A DNA stretch of 64,000 bases from Salinicoccus sediminis (lineage in GTDB: Bacteria > Bacillota > Bacilli > Staphylococcales > Salinicoccaceae), in contig NZ_LAYZ01000002.1 in assembly GCF_000986795.1 (NCBI RefSeq), forward strand, positions 124,001 to 188,000, read 5' to 3'. The notes beneath the pieces were generated by a model. The model was not told the DNA's origin. It saw nothing but the letters and a program-made list of their open reading frames with translations, and ran no database searches. This document shows, one piece after another, positions 44,645 through 53,427 of this stretch; position 1 is the first letter of the stretch; each line of letters starts with the position of its first letter. The position numbers and the translations under genes were made by a program.

Positions 44645-46871
44645 AGGGATTGCAGAGCTGACTGAAGAAGAAAAAAAAGTTTACCGTGTTCAGGGGTTTT
44701 CCTGTGCGAACTGTGCAGGGAAATTTGAGCGCAATGTGAAGAAACTACCTGAAGTTCAAGATGCGAAGGTGAATTTTGGCGCATCAAAAATTTCTGTATA
44801 TGGTTCTGCAACGGTTGAGGAACTGGAAGAAGCAGGAGCATTTGAAAATCTCAAAGTGGTGCCTGAGAAATCCCGGGAAGAAAGTGGACAAGACAAAAAA
44901 GAAAAGGAAGTAACCATTCCATTTTATAAAAAGCACAGCACTCTGCTCTATTCGCTACTGTTTATCGCTTTTGGCTTCATTTCAATGTTGGTGAATGGTG
45001 ATGACAATATTCTTACACCATTGCTATTCATCACTTCCATGATTGTCGGAGGGGCTTCAATGCTGAAAACGGGTCTCCAGAATTTAGTCCGGTTTGAATT
45101 TGATATGCGAACCCTGATGACAGTCGCAGTGATTGGCGGTGTCATCATCGGAGAATGGGCCGAGGTCGCCATTGTTGTCATCTTGTTTGCCATCAGCGAA
45201 GCGTTGGAGCGTTTCTCGATGGATCGAGCAAGGCAATCCATCAGTTCATTGATGGATATTGCTCCTAAAGAGGCACTTGTCAGACGCAACGGACAGGAAA
45301 TGACAGTGCACGTCAATGATATTGCTGTGGGCGATATCATGATTGTTAAGCCTGGACAGAAAATTGCTATGGACGGCGTAATTGTCAATGGCTACTCTGC
45401 AATCAACCAGGCAGCAATCACAGGTGAATCAGTGCCGGTTGAAAAATCGCTCGATGATGAAGTGTTTGCAGGGACGCTGAACGAAGAAGGCTTACTGGAA
45501 GTTAAAATCACTAAATTGGTTGAAGATACGACCATTGCCAAAATCATTCATCTGGTGGAAGAAGCACAGGGTGAGCGTGCCCCCGCCCAGGCATTCATTG
45601 ATAAATTCGCAAAATATTATACACCCATCATTATGGGTGTCGCAGTGCTGGTTGCGATTGTACCGCCGTTATTTTTCGGTGCCAGTTGGTCTACTTGGGT
45701 ATACCAGGGGTTAGCGGTCCTCGTTGTAGGTTGTCCATGCGCATTGGTGATTTCCACGCCGATAGCGATTGTTTCAGCAATCGGAAATGCTGCCAAGAAG
45801 GGAATCCTTATAAAAGGGGGGGTTTACCTCGAAGAAATGGGTGGATTAAAAGCCATTGCATTTGATAAGACCGGCACACTCACAAAAGGCGTCCCGGTTG
45901 TAACCGATTATCGTTTAATCGACAATGCAGTTGATGAAAAGGAAATGCTGGCAGTCATCACAGCATTGGAAGATTGTTCCCAGCATCCATTGGCATCCGC
46001 TATTATAAAGAAGGCAGACAGTTATAACCTTCCTTATTCTGATATCTTTGTCGAAGACTTTTCTTCCATTACAGGCAAAGGGATACGGGGTAAAATCAAT
46101 AATGAAATGTATTATGTTGGCAGTCCGGCATTATTTGAAGAGATACAGGCAACTAATTTCAATGATGCAATTAAAAGTGATGTCAAAACACTTCAAGAAC
46201 AAGGTAAGACCGTTATGGTTGCAGGAACGAAAAATACAGTTCAGGCAATTATTGCAGTCGCGGATGAAGTCCGCGAATCAAGTAAAGCGGTAATCCAGAA
46301 GCTGCATCAGGCAGGCATCGAAAAAACAGTCATGCTTACGGGGGATAATCATAGTACCGCCAGTGCGATTGGTTCACATGTCGGTGTCACAGATATTCAA
46401 TCTGAATTACTCCCGCAGGATAAACTAGACGTAATTAAGCAACTAAAAACTGATTATCGTCATGTAGGCATGGTCGGTGATGGGGTCAATGATGCGCCAG
46501 CATTGGCAGCTTCCACCGTGGGTATCGCTATGGGTGGCGCCGGTACAGATACCGCTCTTGAAACAGCAGATGTCGCCTTAATGGGCGATGACCTGAAGAA
46601 ACTGCCTTTTACCATCAAGCTCAGCCGCAAAACATTGAACATCATCAAAGCGAATATCGCTTTTGCTATTGGAATCAAACTGATTGCTCTATTGTTGGTC
46701 ATCCCAGGATGGCTGACACTATGGATTGCGATTCTCTCGGACATGGGTGCCACTTTAGTGGTGGCCATGAATGGTTTGAGGCTTATGCGTGTGAAGGAAG
46801 ATGAATTAAGCTTGGGTTCTTCCCAGATAAATAAAAGTACTGATGCTGAAAAATTGGAGTTGGAACTATGA
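44637..46871 (+). CDS. cadA: Cadmium-exporting P1B-type ATPase
   Basis: A 744-residue heavy-metal pump. One N-terminal metal-binding domain ([20 protein letters not shown], residues 17-36), the membrane CPC motif in [20 protein letters not shown], phosphorylation site [13 protein letters not shown] motif SQHPLASAI and hinge [20 protein letters not shown]. These define the Zn/Cd/Pb subgroup. It overlaps cadC at the start and cadD at the end, so the three are translationally coupled. Confidence 0.97.
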   Translation: MSEGIAELTEEEKKVYRVQGFSCANCAGKFERNVKKLPEVQDAKVNFGASKISVYGSATVEELEEAGAFENLKVVPEKSREESGQDKKEKEVTIPFYKKHSTLLYSLLFIAFGFISMLVNGDDNILTPLLFITSMIVGGASMLKTGLQNLVRFEFDMRTLMTVAVIGGVIIGEWAEVAIVVILFAISEALERFSMDRARQSISSLMDIAPKEALVRRNGQEMTVHVNDIAVGDIMIVKPGQKIAMDGVIVNGYSAINQAAITGESVPVEKSLDDEVFAGTLNEEGLLEVKITKLVEDTTIAKIIHLVEEAQGERAPAQAFIDKFAKYYTPIIMGVAVLVAIVPPLFFGASWSTWVYQGLAVLVVGCPCALVISTPIAIVSAIGNAAKKGILIKGGVYLEEMGGLKAIAFDKTGTLTKGVPVVTDYRLIDNAVDEKEMLAVITALEDCSQHPLASAIIKKADSYNLPYSDIFVEDFSSITGKGIRGKINNEMYYVGSPALFEEIQATNFNDAIKSDVKTLQEQGKTVMVAGTKNTVQAIIAVADEVRESSKAVIQKLHQAGIEKTVMLTGDNHSTASAIGSHVGVTDIQSELLPQDKLDVIKQLKTDYRHVGMVGDGVNDAPALAASTVGIAMGGAGTDTALETADVALMGDDLKKLPFTIKLSRKTLNIIKANIAFAIGIKLIALLLVIPGWLTLWIAILSDMGATLVVAMNGLRLMRVKEDELSLGSSQINKSTDAEKLELEL

Positions 46872-47488
46872 TTGTAACGGCATTTACAGCTGCTGCCGTT
46901 TATGTAGCGACAGGGATCGACTACCTCGTTATATTGATTCTTCTGTTTTCGCAAATCAAAAAGAGTAATCAAATAAAACATATTTGGATTGGACAATATA
47001 TAGGGACAGTCATTATTATAGGCGCAAGTCTTCTGGTCGCATTGGGAGTAGCCAATTTTATTCCTCAACAATGGATGATCGGCCTGCTTGGATTGCTGCC
47101 ACTTTACCTGGGTATAAAAATATGGATTCAAGGTGAAGAAGACGAAGATGAAGGCAACATTCTCTCCCTTTTCTCTTCAGGCAGATTCAATCAATTATTC
47201 ATAACGGTCACTTTCATTGTACTGGCTTCCAGTGCGGATGATTTCGCTATCTATATACCGTACTTTACGACTTTAAATATGATGGAAATCATTATTGCCG
47301 TCATTGTTTTCATGATCATGGTTGGTGTTCTATGTCTAATCAGCTATCGATTGGCTTCCTTGAATTTTGTTTCAGATAAAATCGAAAAATATGAACGTTG
47401 GATCGTTCCAATCGTCTTTATAGGATTAGGAATTTATATCCTATTTGAAAATGGCACATTCAACGCTCTGTTCTCATTCCTATTTTAA
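46868..47488 (+). CDS. cadD: Cadmium resistance transporter CadD family
   Basis: A 206-residue membrane protein with about five hydrophobic segments. It opens [20 protein letters not shown], contains [20 protein letters not shown] and [17 protein letters not shown], all typical of staphylococcal CadD, which gives low-level cadmium resistance. ATG overlaps the cadA stop (ATGA). Length matches CadD (about 205-210). A strong terminator follows. Confidence 0.92.
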   Translation: MIVTAFTAAAVYVATGIDYLVILILLFSQIKKSNQIKHIWIGQYIGTVIIIGASLLVALGVANFIPQQWMIGLLGLLPLYLGIKIWIQGEEDEDEGNILSLFSSGRFNQLFITVTFIVLASSADDFAIYIPYFTTLNMMEIIIAVIVFMIMVGVLCLISYRLASLNFVSDKIEKYERWIVPIVFIGLGIYILFENGTFNALFSFLF

Positions 47489-47500
47489 TAGAAAATTTTA

Positions 47501-47539
47501 TAAGCCGATATCTCTCTTTTAATGTGAGATATCGGCTTA
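47501..47539 (+). terminator. Terminator after the cad operon
   Basis: TAAGCCGATATCTC faces GAGATATCGGCTTA, an almost ideal hairpin, followed by TTTT. Confidence 0.9.
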
Positions 47540-47544
47540 ATTTT

Positions 47545-47592
47545 AGTGCAAAATATCACTTAAATAAGTGCAAAATAAAGTCAAAAGTCACA
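47545..47592. mobile_element. Solo right end of the 151-bp element type
   Basis: AGTGCAAAATATCACTTAAA then TAAGTGCAAAATAAAG and tip GTCACA: two tandem TGCAAAATA repeats as in the ends near 37.5 and 39 kb. It immediately follows the cad terminator. Confidence 0.5.
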
Positions 47593-47619
47593 CCAACCAT
47601 ATTTTATCTACTCTCAATA

Positions 47620-47645
47620 TTCCAATTAACGGTCGTTTTTTAAAC
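47620..47645. mobile_element. Second candidate serine recombinase crossover site
   Basis: TTCCAATTAACG-GT-CGTTTTTTAAAC, differing from the site at 33787-33812 at only a few positions, with the same GT core and orientation. Confidence 0.5.
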
Positions 47646-47777
47646 TTAATTTTACATGTAGTTTTTGTCATATTAAATACTCAATTTATGCACGAATTCT
47701 CGAAAATTATAATCTAGTCTAATACATAAAGGAATGACAAGTTCTTTATTAAAAGTAGAAAGAAGGGATTGTAAAGT

Positions 47778-49352
47778 ATGAGAAAAAAGAACCTATTGAT
47801 AAGCTTGTTTTCTCTGATGATGGTCATTGTTTTATCAGCTTGTACAAGCAATGACGGAGAAGCATCTGTAGAAGATACTAGCAATGAAAAGAATTTAAAT
47901 GAAGAGATGAACATGAATGAGGACAATGAAAGTTCTATGGAAGAAAATATGAATGGCTCCTCCAGTTCAGGAGAAATGAATAATGGTTCCATGGGTATGG
48001 GTAATGACCATATGGATCATGATGATGTGGTAAGTCTAATTGATTCGACAGGAGAGAACGAACTGAGTATCCCACCTGTACTCAAAAGCGACAGCAACAA
48101 AGGAACTGAGTATACAATACGCGCGCAAAAAGGAGAAACAGAAATATTTGATGGCGTTCAAACAAAAACATATGGCTATAATGACTCGTTTCTAGGTCCC
48201 ATGCTTCAATTTGAAAAAGGAGATACTGTGAAAATAAACTTAATCAATGAACTCAATGAAAATACCACTTTTCACTGGCATGGATTGGAAGTGCCAGGGA
48301 ATGACGATGGTGGTCCACACAATGTATTGGAGCCAGGCGAAGAGAGTACTATTGAATTTGAAGTGACACAGGAAGCTGCCACATTGTGGTTCCATCCCCA
48401 CCCGGAAGGAAAAACCTCTGAACAAGTGTACAACGGACTTGCTGGGTTAATTTATATCGAGGACCAAAATTCAAAAAATCTCGAATTACCAAGTGAATAT
48501 GGAGAAAATGACATCCCTCTCGTTTTCCAGGACAAAGTATTTAATGATGAAAAACAACTGAATTACAAAGCCGTAGCAAATGAAGATGGCACAGTCGGGG
48601 ATACATCATTAATTAACGGCACATTGAATCCAAAATTAACTGTAGATAAAGAAAAAGTAAGGCTTCGACTTTTAAATGGATCAAATGCAAGAAATTACAC
48701 CTTTAAACTAAATACAGGGGATTCTTTTGTACAAGTCGCAACGGACGGCGGGTTTTTAAATGAACCGGTCTCAATGGAAGAAATCACACTCACGCCTTCA
48801 GAGCGGGCCGAAATAATCATTGATTTTTCTAAAGTCGATGGTAATGAAAATATAGCGTTAATGAATGAAGATGGTGCCACGCTCTTACCTTTTGAAATCA
48901 CAGATCAAACAGGTAAGAACATGGATATACCTGATGAAATGAATGACTTTTCAGTTACGGAAGAAGAAAAGAACCTGCCAGTGACAAAAGAAATTGAACT
49001 TTTCGGCATGATGGATCAGGTAACGATAAACGGAAAAAAATTTGATCCTGAAAGAATTGATTTTACGCAGGAACAAGGTGTTACAGAAGTATGGGAAATC
49101 TATAATAAACCTGACATGATGGGCGGCATGATTCATCCGTTCCACATCCATGGTGCTCAGTTTAAGATCCTTTCCAGGAATGGAGAAGCACCACCTGAGA
49201 ACGAAAGAGGCTGGAAAGATAGTTTTTCCGTTGCCCCGGATGAGACTGTAAAAATTGCCATTCAGTTTAAAAATAAAGGCATATATATGTTCCACTGTCA
49301 CATACTTGAACATGAGGACAATGGGATGATGGGACAGGTTAAAGTAGAGTAA
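47778..49352 (+). CDS. Multicopper oxidase, lipoprotein
   Basis: A 524-residue surface enzyme that probably oxidises Cu(I) to less toxic Cu(II). Signal peptide with lipobox LSAC at residue 21, then a Met-, Asn- and Ser-rich linker. All four copper motifs are present: TTFHWHGLEVPGNDDGG, LWFHPHPEGKTS, HPFHIHGAQFKIL and MFHCHILEHEDNGMM, with the type 1 Cys in HCH. Staphylococcal relatives (Mco) are carried on copper islands. AGAAGGGA precedes the ATG. First gene of the copper block. Confidence 0.94.
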   Translation: MRKKNLLISLFSLMMVIVLSACTSNDGEASVEDTSNEKNLNEEMNMNEDNESSMEENMNGSSSSGEMNNGSMGMGNDHMDHDDVVSLIDSTGENELSIPPVLKSDSNKGTEYTIRAQKGETEIFDGVQTKTYGYNDSFLGPMLQFEKGDTVKINLINELNENTTFHWHGLEVPGNDDGGPHNVLEPGEESTIEFEVTQEAATLWFHPHPEGKTSEQVYNGLAGLIYIEDQNSKNLELPSEYGENDIPLVFQDKVFNDEKQLNYKAVANEDGTVGDTSLINGTLNPKLTVDKEKVRLRLLNGSNARNYTFKLNTGDSFVQVATDGGFLNEPVSMEEITLTPSERAEIIIDFSKVDGNENIALMNEDGATLLPFEITDQTGKNMDIPDEMNDFSVTEEEKNLPVTKEIELFGMMDQVTINGKKFDPERIDFTQEQGVTEVWEIYNKPDMMGGMIHPFHIHGAQFKILSRNGEAPPENERGWKDSFSVAPDETVKIAIQFKNKGIYMFHCHILEHEDNGMMGQVKVE

Positions 49353-49557
49353 GCTCCAAAGCTTCAATCTAATAACAAAAAAGGAACTATTTCTTGATTT
49401 TTTCTAGACGAATTACAATATTGAGTAAGTTGGAGAAGGACAATCATCATTAAAATTATGTGCAGTTTCTATGGAGTTTTACCATATCGGTTTATATGCG
49501 AAATGGATGGGAATTCAATTAATGTAAGTGCATTCAATTCTATAGGAGGGATTTATA

Positions 49558-49884
49558 ATGGCTCATGAACAACATCAACAACTGATTCAGACGTTACATG
49601 AATGTATGGAAGCCTGTAACCACTGTTACGATGCCTGTCTGAGGGAAGAAGACGTAAAAATGATGGCGGAGTGTATCCGATTGGATCGTGAATGTGCAGA
49701 TATCTGTGCATTTTTAGAACAGGCTCTGACAAGAAATTCACCATTTTCTTCTGATCTGGCGGCAGTATGTGCCAAGGTCTGCGAAGCATGCGGCAACGAG
49801 TGTCAAAAACATGACCACGATCACTGCCAGAAATGTGCAGATGCGTGCTTCAAATGTGCAGAGGCTTGTAAAGAAATCGCCTAA
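49558..49884 (+). CDS. Four-helix-bundle copper storage protein (Csp/DUF326)
   Basis: A 108-residue protein with fourteen or so Cys spaced along four helices, e.g. LHECMEACNHCYDACL at residues 13-28, CADICAFLEQ, CAKVCEACGNECQKHDHDHC and CADACFKCAEACKEIA at the end. There is no signal peptide, so this is the cytosolic (Csp3-like) kind, which holds many Cu(I) ions inside the bundle. GGAGGG precedes the ATG. It has its own terminator. Confidence 0.93.
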   Translation: MAHEQHQQLIQTLHECMEACNHCYDACLREEDVKMMAECIRLDRECADICAFLEQALTRNSPFSSDLAAVCAKVCEACGNECQKHDHDHCQKCADACFKCAEACKEIA

Positions 49885-49897
49885 GCACAACACTTAG

Positions 49898-49942
49898 AAA
49901 GAAGTGGTATGTCGGAACTTATTCTGGACATACCACTTCTTT
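49898..49942 (+). terminator. Terminator after the copper storage gene
   Basis: AAAGAAGTGGTATGTC faces GACATACCACTTCTTT, then a T-rich run. Confidence 0.9.
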
Positions 49943-50171
49943 TATTTCCGGTTAAGATTGTACCCAGCATTTTAACGAAAATATACATTAAGGTGTATTT
50001 GCATTATTAATTAAGAGCGCCCTTGATTTTGACAATACTTATAAGAGACGCCTTAGTTTAGACAAGGTTATAAAAAACAGTTGAGTTCGCTTAGAACCAT
50101 CGTTGCAAGGAGGAGTAAACCGAATTCCCTTCAAAACAGTCATTAATGTATCTGTTAATTCATATAATAAA
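49943..50171. other. Non-coding gap with a 30-bp direct repeat
   Basis: At 50012-50041 and 50042-50071, TAAGAGCGCCCTTGATTTTG and TAAGAGACGCC.TTAGTTTAG begin two similar 30-bp units. Tandem repeats of this size resemble transposase binding sites at element ends. No gene. Confidence 0.4.
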
Positions 50172-50232
50172 AAGAGCTTATCCATGCAGATTATCCATTT
50201 GAGATAGATAATCCAGTAAAGATAAGCTTTTT
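50172..50232 (-). terminator. Nested hairpin terminator of the first ydhK-like gene
   Basis: Outer arms AAAGAGCTTATC and GATAAGCTTTTT enclose a second pair GATTATC and GATAATC. It follows the minus-strand stop at 50247. Confidence 0.75.
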
Positions 50233-50246
50233 AATATCATCTGTTT

Positions 50247-51116
50247 TTATTCAACAGGTGACAATTCACTTTCTGTCACCCATTTATGATTTTCTACTTT
50301 TTCTCCAGTTGTTGTTGTGAAGTCAAGCATATATACAGTAGTGTCTTCAGCAGATTCTATCACAGCGGTTGCACCATCCATGCCTTTCATGTGATCCGCA
50401 TCCAAGGTCACTTCAGTGCCGGGCTCCAGTGGTGCTTCTCCTGGACCTTCCAATTCTTCATGGATGACCCATTTATGATTCTCCACTGGGTCTCCACCAG
50501 TTGTAGGGTAATAAGTGACACTATAAGCAACAGTATCAAATGCGCCTGCAATTGTTGCTTCAGCGCCATACATACCTGGCATATGATCGGCTTTGATAAT
50601 GGCTTGGCTACCCACTTCATAAGTTGGATCTTCTGCTTCCTGCAGACCGTCAGGGACTACACCAGTGCTGGACATCTGTTCAGCAAAAATGGATTGAATC
50701 GTTTCTTTCACTTCTAAAATACTGGTGCGTATATCATTAATTTCTGCTTCAGTCTCTTCAATGGATGCATCCTGGTTTTCCATTTTTTTGGTCACAGCAT
50801 CCAAATGGTTGTCAGCGGCGTTTAAGCGATTCAGCAGAGATTCCAGCTTGTCCAGATACTCTTTATAGAGCTGTACTTCATCAACTGTTATAGGAGGGCC
50901 TTCGATAGATCCTTCGATTGCCTCCAGCTCAGATTGGATAGCGTCCGTTTTCTTCTCAACCTTATCCAGTCTCTTTTCAACCTTTGCTTCCCCCTGTGCT
51001 TGTCCATTGGCTTGGGGAGCTGCGTTGATGGAATCTGCCGAAACTTGTCCTGCTGAGAAACTGATTCCAGTAACGGTTGCGAGTGTGACGACTATTTTTG
51101 TAAATCTGTTATTCAT
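50247..51116 (-). CDS. YdhK family (DUF1541) protein with coiled-coil N-terminus
   Basis: A 289-residue exported protein. A signal peptide (cleavage near QVSADS, residue 28) is followed by a coiled-coil region (about 45-150, VEKRLDKVEKKTDAIQSELE) and two copies of the DUF1541 module, each with DHMxGMxGA and ENHKWV (residues 177-225 and 243-281). DUF1541/YdhK proteins often occur in copper-resistance islands and bind the cell surface; their biochemistry is poorly known. A paralogue with a different N-terminal part is at 56064. The closely spaced His and Met suggest metal binding, which is inference. Confidence 0.88.
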   Translation of the reverse strand: MNNRFTKIVVTLATVTGISFSAGQVSADSINAAPQANGQAQGEAKVEKRLDKVEKKTDAIQSELEAIEGSIEGPPITVDEVQLYKEYLDKLESLLNRLNAADNHLDAVTKKMENQDASIEETEAEINDIRTSILEVKETIQSIFAEQMSSTGVVPDGLQEAEDPTYEVGSQAIIKADHMPGMYGAEATIAGAFDTVAYSVTYYPTTGGDPVENHKWVIHEELEGPGEAPLEPGTEVTLDADHMKGMDGATAVIESAEDTTVYMLDFTTTTGEKVENHKWVTESELSPVE

Positions 51117-51299
51117 TTTACATTCCTCCCTGGTATTTTTTCTAAGAGATATTTACCTTAAATGATACAAGCAATCCAATGCCTTCTAATCATTTTAAAT
51201 TTCTATTGATTCACCTTCCTGAAAAAGCATCACCCCCTTTTGTAACTGTGATACTCTTCCCTTTTAGAAGAACACGCATGGCTCGAGATTAAAAATGCT

Positions 51300-52616
51300 T
51301 TAATGCGCATGCCCTTCTTCCCCATCATTACGGTGTTTAAGAAATACATACTCCCCTATGAAGATGATGATAATGAAAATGATGGAGACGACAACAATCA
51401 GCCAGTCATTCATCAGTTTGACCCACATAAAAGCTGCCAGTACAATTCCATCAAGTATGAATGCGGTCATGACAATGACTGGATTTGCATCCACCTTATC
51501 CCTCAGATGTTTAAATACACCCCAATGCACAATCATATCCATCACAAGATACAATATGGCCCCGACTGAGGCGATACGACTGAGGTCGAAAATGACGGCC
51601 AGTACCATCGCAAGTACAATTGTGTATACCAGCGTATGCTTTTGAATCCGTCCTGGCATGCCAAAGTGCTTATGTGGAATCAGCTTCATATCTGTCAGCA
51701 TGGCAAGCATGCGTGACACCGCAAAGACACTGGCAATAATACCGGATACTGTTGCGATGATCGCAATGCCGACGGTAAACCATACAGCGTAGTTTCCAAA
51801 TGCTGGCCTTGCGGCTTCTGCAAGCGAGTAGTCTCTGGCTGCAATGATTTCGTTTAACGGCAGATTGCTGGATACCGCCCATGCAACCAGCAGATACACA
51901 AAAAGACTGATGGAAATGGATGCGACAATCGCCCGGCCGATATTCTTATGGGGTTTAACGATTTCAGAGCCACTGTTAGTGATCGTCGTAAACCCTTTGA
52001 ACGATAGGATGGTGAGTGCCACAGCTGCAATCATGCTGGTAATAGTTGCGTCTTCCGTACTTCCACTGCCCTCTGCGGGTGTAATGGAAAAACCGGCGAC
52101 CCATAACCCGCCCATCGCAAAGACGACAAGTCCAATTATTTTAAGCAGGGACACAATCGAAGTAAACGTCTGAATGAAACTGTTGCCAGAAATATTAACC
52201 AGGAATGCAAAGAGCAAAAGACCAACAGCGAGCACAGGCACCAGGTAGCTGGTTGCATCCATATTGAAAATCTGTAATGTATAGGTGCCGAAAGTACGGG
52301 CCACCAGACTCTGGTTGATGACCATGGATACGGCCATCAGCATCGCTGCAGAAGCAGTGACGGTACCCTGACCATACGCTTTTGCCAAAAACATCCCGAT
52401 GCCCCCTGCAGAGGGGTATTCATTGCTCATCTTGACGTAGGAATAGGCACTGAATCCAGTTACGATACCCCCGACGACAAACATGATCGGGAACCACATG
52501 CCGGCAAGCGCGGCAACCTGACCCAGCAATGCAAATATTCCGGCACTGATCATCACGCCTGTCCCAAGACCGATCGCACCCGTCAGAGATAAGCTGTCTT
52601 TTTTATATTCGTTCAT
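51300..52616 (-). CDS. APC family amino acid permease
   Basis: A 438-residue protein with about twelve membrane segments. The N-terminal LTGAIGLGTGVMISAGIFAL is the substrate-binding helix signature of the APC superfamily, followed by SAYSYVKMSNEYPSAGGIGM and LSFKGFTTITNSGSEIVKPH. Substrate unknown. GAGGTG precedes ATG at 52616. Its promoter carries the same direct repeat as the ydhK-like gene at 56064, so it may belong to the copper regulon. Confidence 0.87.
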   Translation of the reverse strand: MNEYKKDSLSLTGAIGLGTGVMISAGIFALLGQVAALAGMWFPIMFVVGGIVTGFSAYSYVKMSNEYPSAGGIGMFLAKAYGQGTVTASAAMLMAVSMVINQSLVARTFGTYTLQIFNMDATSYLVPVLAVGLLLFAFLVNISGNSFIQTFTSIVSLLKIIGLVVFAMGGLWVAGFSITPAEGSGSTEDATITSMIAAVALTILSFKGFTTITNSGSEIVKPHKNIGRAIVASISISLFVYLLVAWAVSSNLPLNEIIAARDYSLAEAARPAFGNYAVWFTVGIAIIATVSGIIASVFAVSRMLAMLTDMKLIPHKHFGMPGRIQKHTLVYTIVLAMVLAVIFDLSRIASVGAILYLVMDMIVHWGVFKHLRDKVDANPVIVMTAFILDGIVLAAFMWVKLMNDWLIVVVSIIFIIIIFIGEYVFLKHRNDGEEGHAH

Positions 52617-52663
52617 TAGCATCACCTCAGAAATAATGGCCTCTAAGTATATGCCCATGATTT

Positions 52664-52680
52664 ATGCAGTTAGTGTGCAG
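52664..52680 (-). promoter_or_regulatory. CTGCA-type direct repeat upstream of the APC permease
   Basis: On the minus strand CTGCACACTAACTGCAT: two CTGCA units 11 bases apart, then TATACT 12 bases downstream as a -10 box. The 11-base phasing is that of OmpR-family response regulator sites. Confidence 0.5.
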
Positions 52681-52755
52681 TTTTTAAAATATTACAAACT
52701 AATTTAGTAATGCACCCAAAAACCATACTTTTAAGCAATCGATAATATACAAACC

Positions 52756-53427
52756 TCACTTTTTAATCCACTTGTAACCCACGCCCCATACTGTGTGAAA
52801 ATAATCATCGATGGGAAACCCCACTTCCCTGATTTTTTCCCGCATGTTTCTAACATGCGAATCCACAGTCCGGCCTTCAGTTTCCGAATGCATTCCCCAC
52901 ACCAGATCGATCAGTTGATCCCTGGAATATACCCGCCCCGGGTTCTGTATGAGCAATCCAATCAATGAGAATTCCTTGGGGGTCAACTTGATATACTGAT
53001 TCTTATAGGACAGTTCGAATCGATCCTTGTCCCATAGCAGTCCATCCACCTCAACATGGTTGCCAGGTTTCGCTCTCCTTAATAATGCATCCATCCGTGC
53101 AATGAGTTCTTTTTCATTGAAGGGTTTTGTTATATAGTCATCCGCCCCCAATCTGAGGCCTTTGACGATATCCGTCTTCTGCTCCCGTGCAGTCACCATG
53201 ATGATGGGCACATCCGAATGCTGACGGATTTCTCTGCATACGTCCCACCCATCCATGTCAGGCATCATGATATCGAGCAGTACAATATCGAATCTTTCTT
53301 CTTCGATGTATTGGAGCCCTTCTTTCGGCCCCAGCGCTTTTCTGCAGTCGTATTGGTAGGGTTCCAGATACAACGCCAGCAATTCCAGCATCCTCTCTTC
53401 ATCATCAATCAACAATGCCTTTTTCAT
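52756..53427 (-). CDS. OmpR-family response regulator of the copper block
   Basis: A 223-residue regulator. Receiver domain with acidic pair LLIDDEERM at residues 5-13, phosphorylation Asp in DIVLLDIMMPDMDGWDV near residue 52 and switch Lys in DYITKPFNE near 101. The winged-helix effector has EGRTVDSHVRNMREKI near residue 190. AGGAGG lies 6 bases before ATG at 53427, inside the end of the kinase gene (23-base overlap). It probably controls copper genes, by context, and perhaps binds the CTGCA repeats. Confidence 0.92.
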   Translation of the reverse strand: MKKALLIDDEERMLELLALYLEPYQYDCRKALGPKEGLQYIEEERFDIVLLDIMMPDMDGWDVCREIRQHSDVPIIMVTAREQKTDIVKGLRLGADDYITKPFNEKELIARMDALLRRAKPGNHVEVDGLLWDKDRFELSYKNQYIKLTPKEFSLIGLLIQNPGRVYSRDQLIDLVWGMHSETEGRTVDSHVRNMREKIREVGFPIDDYFHTVWGVGYKWIKK

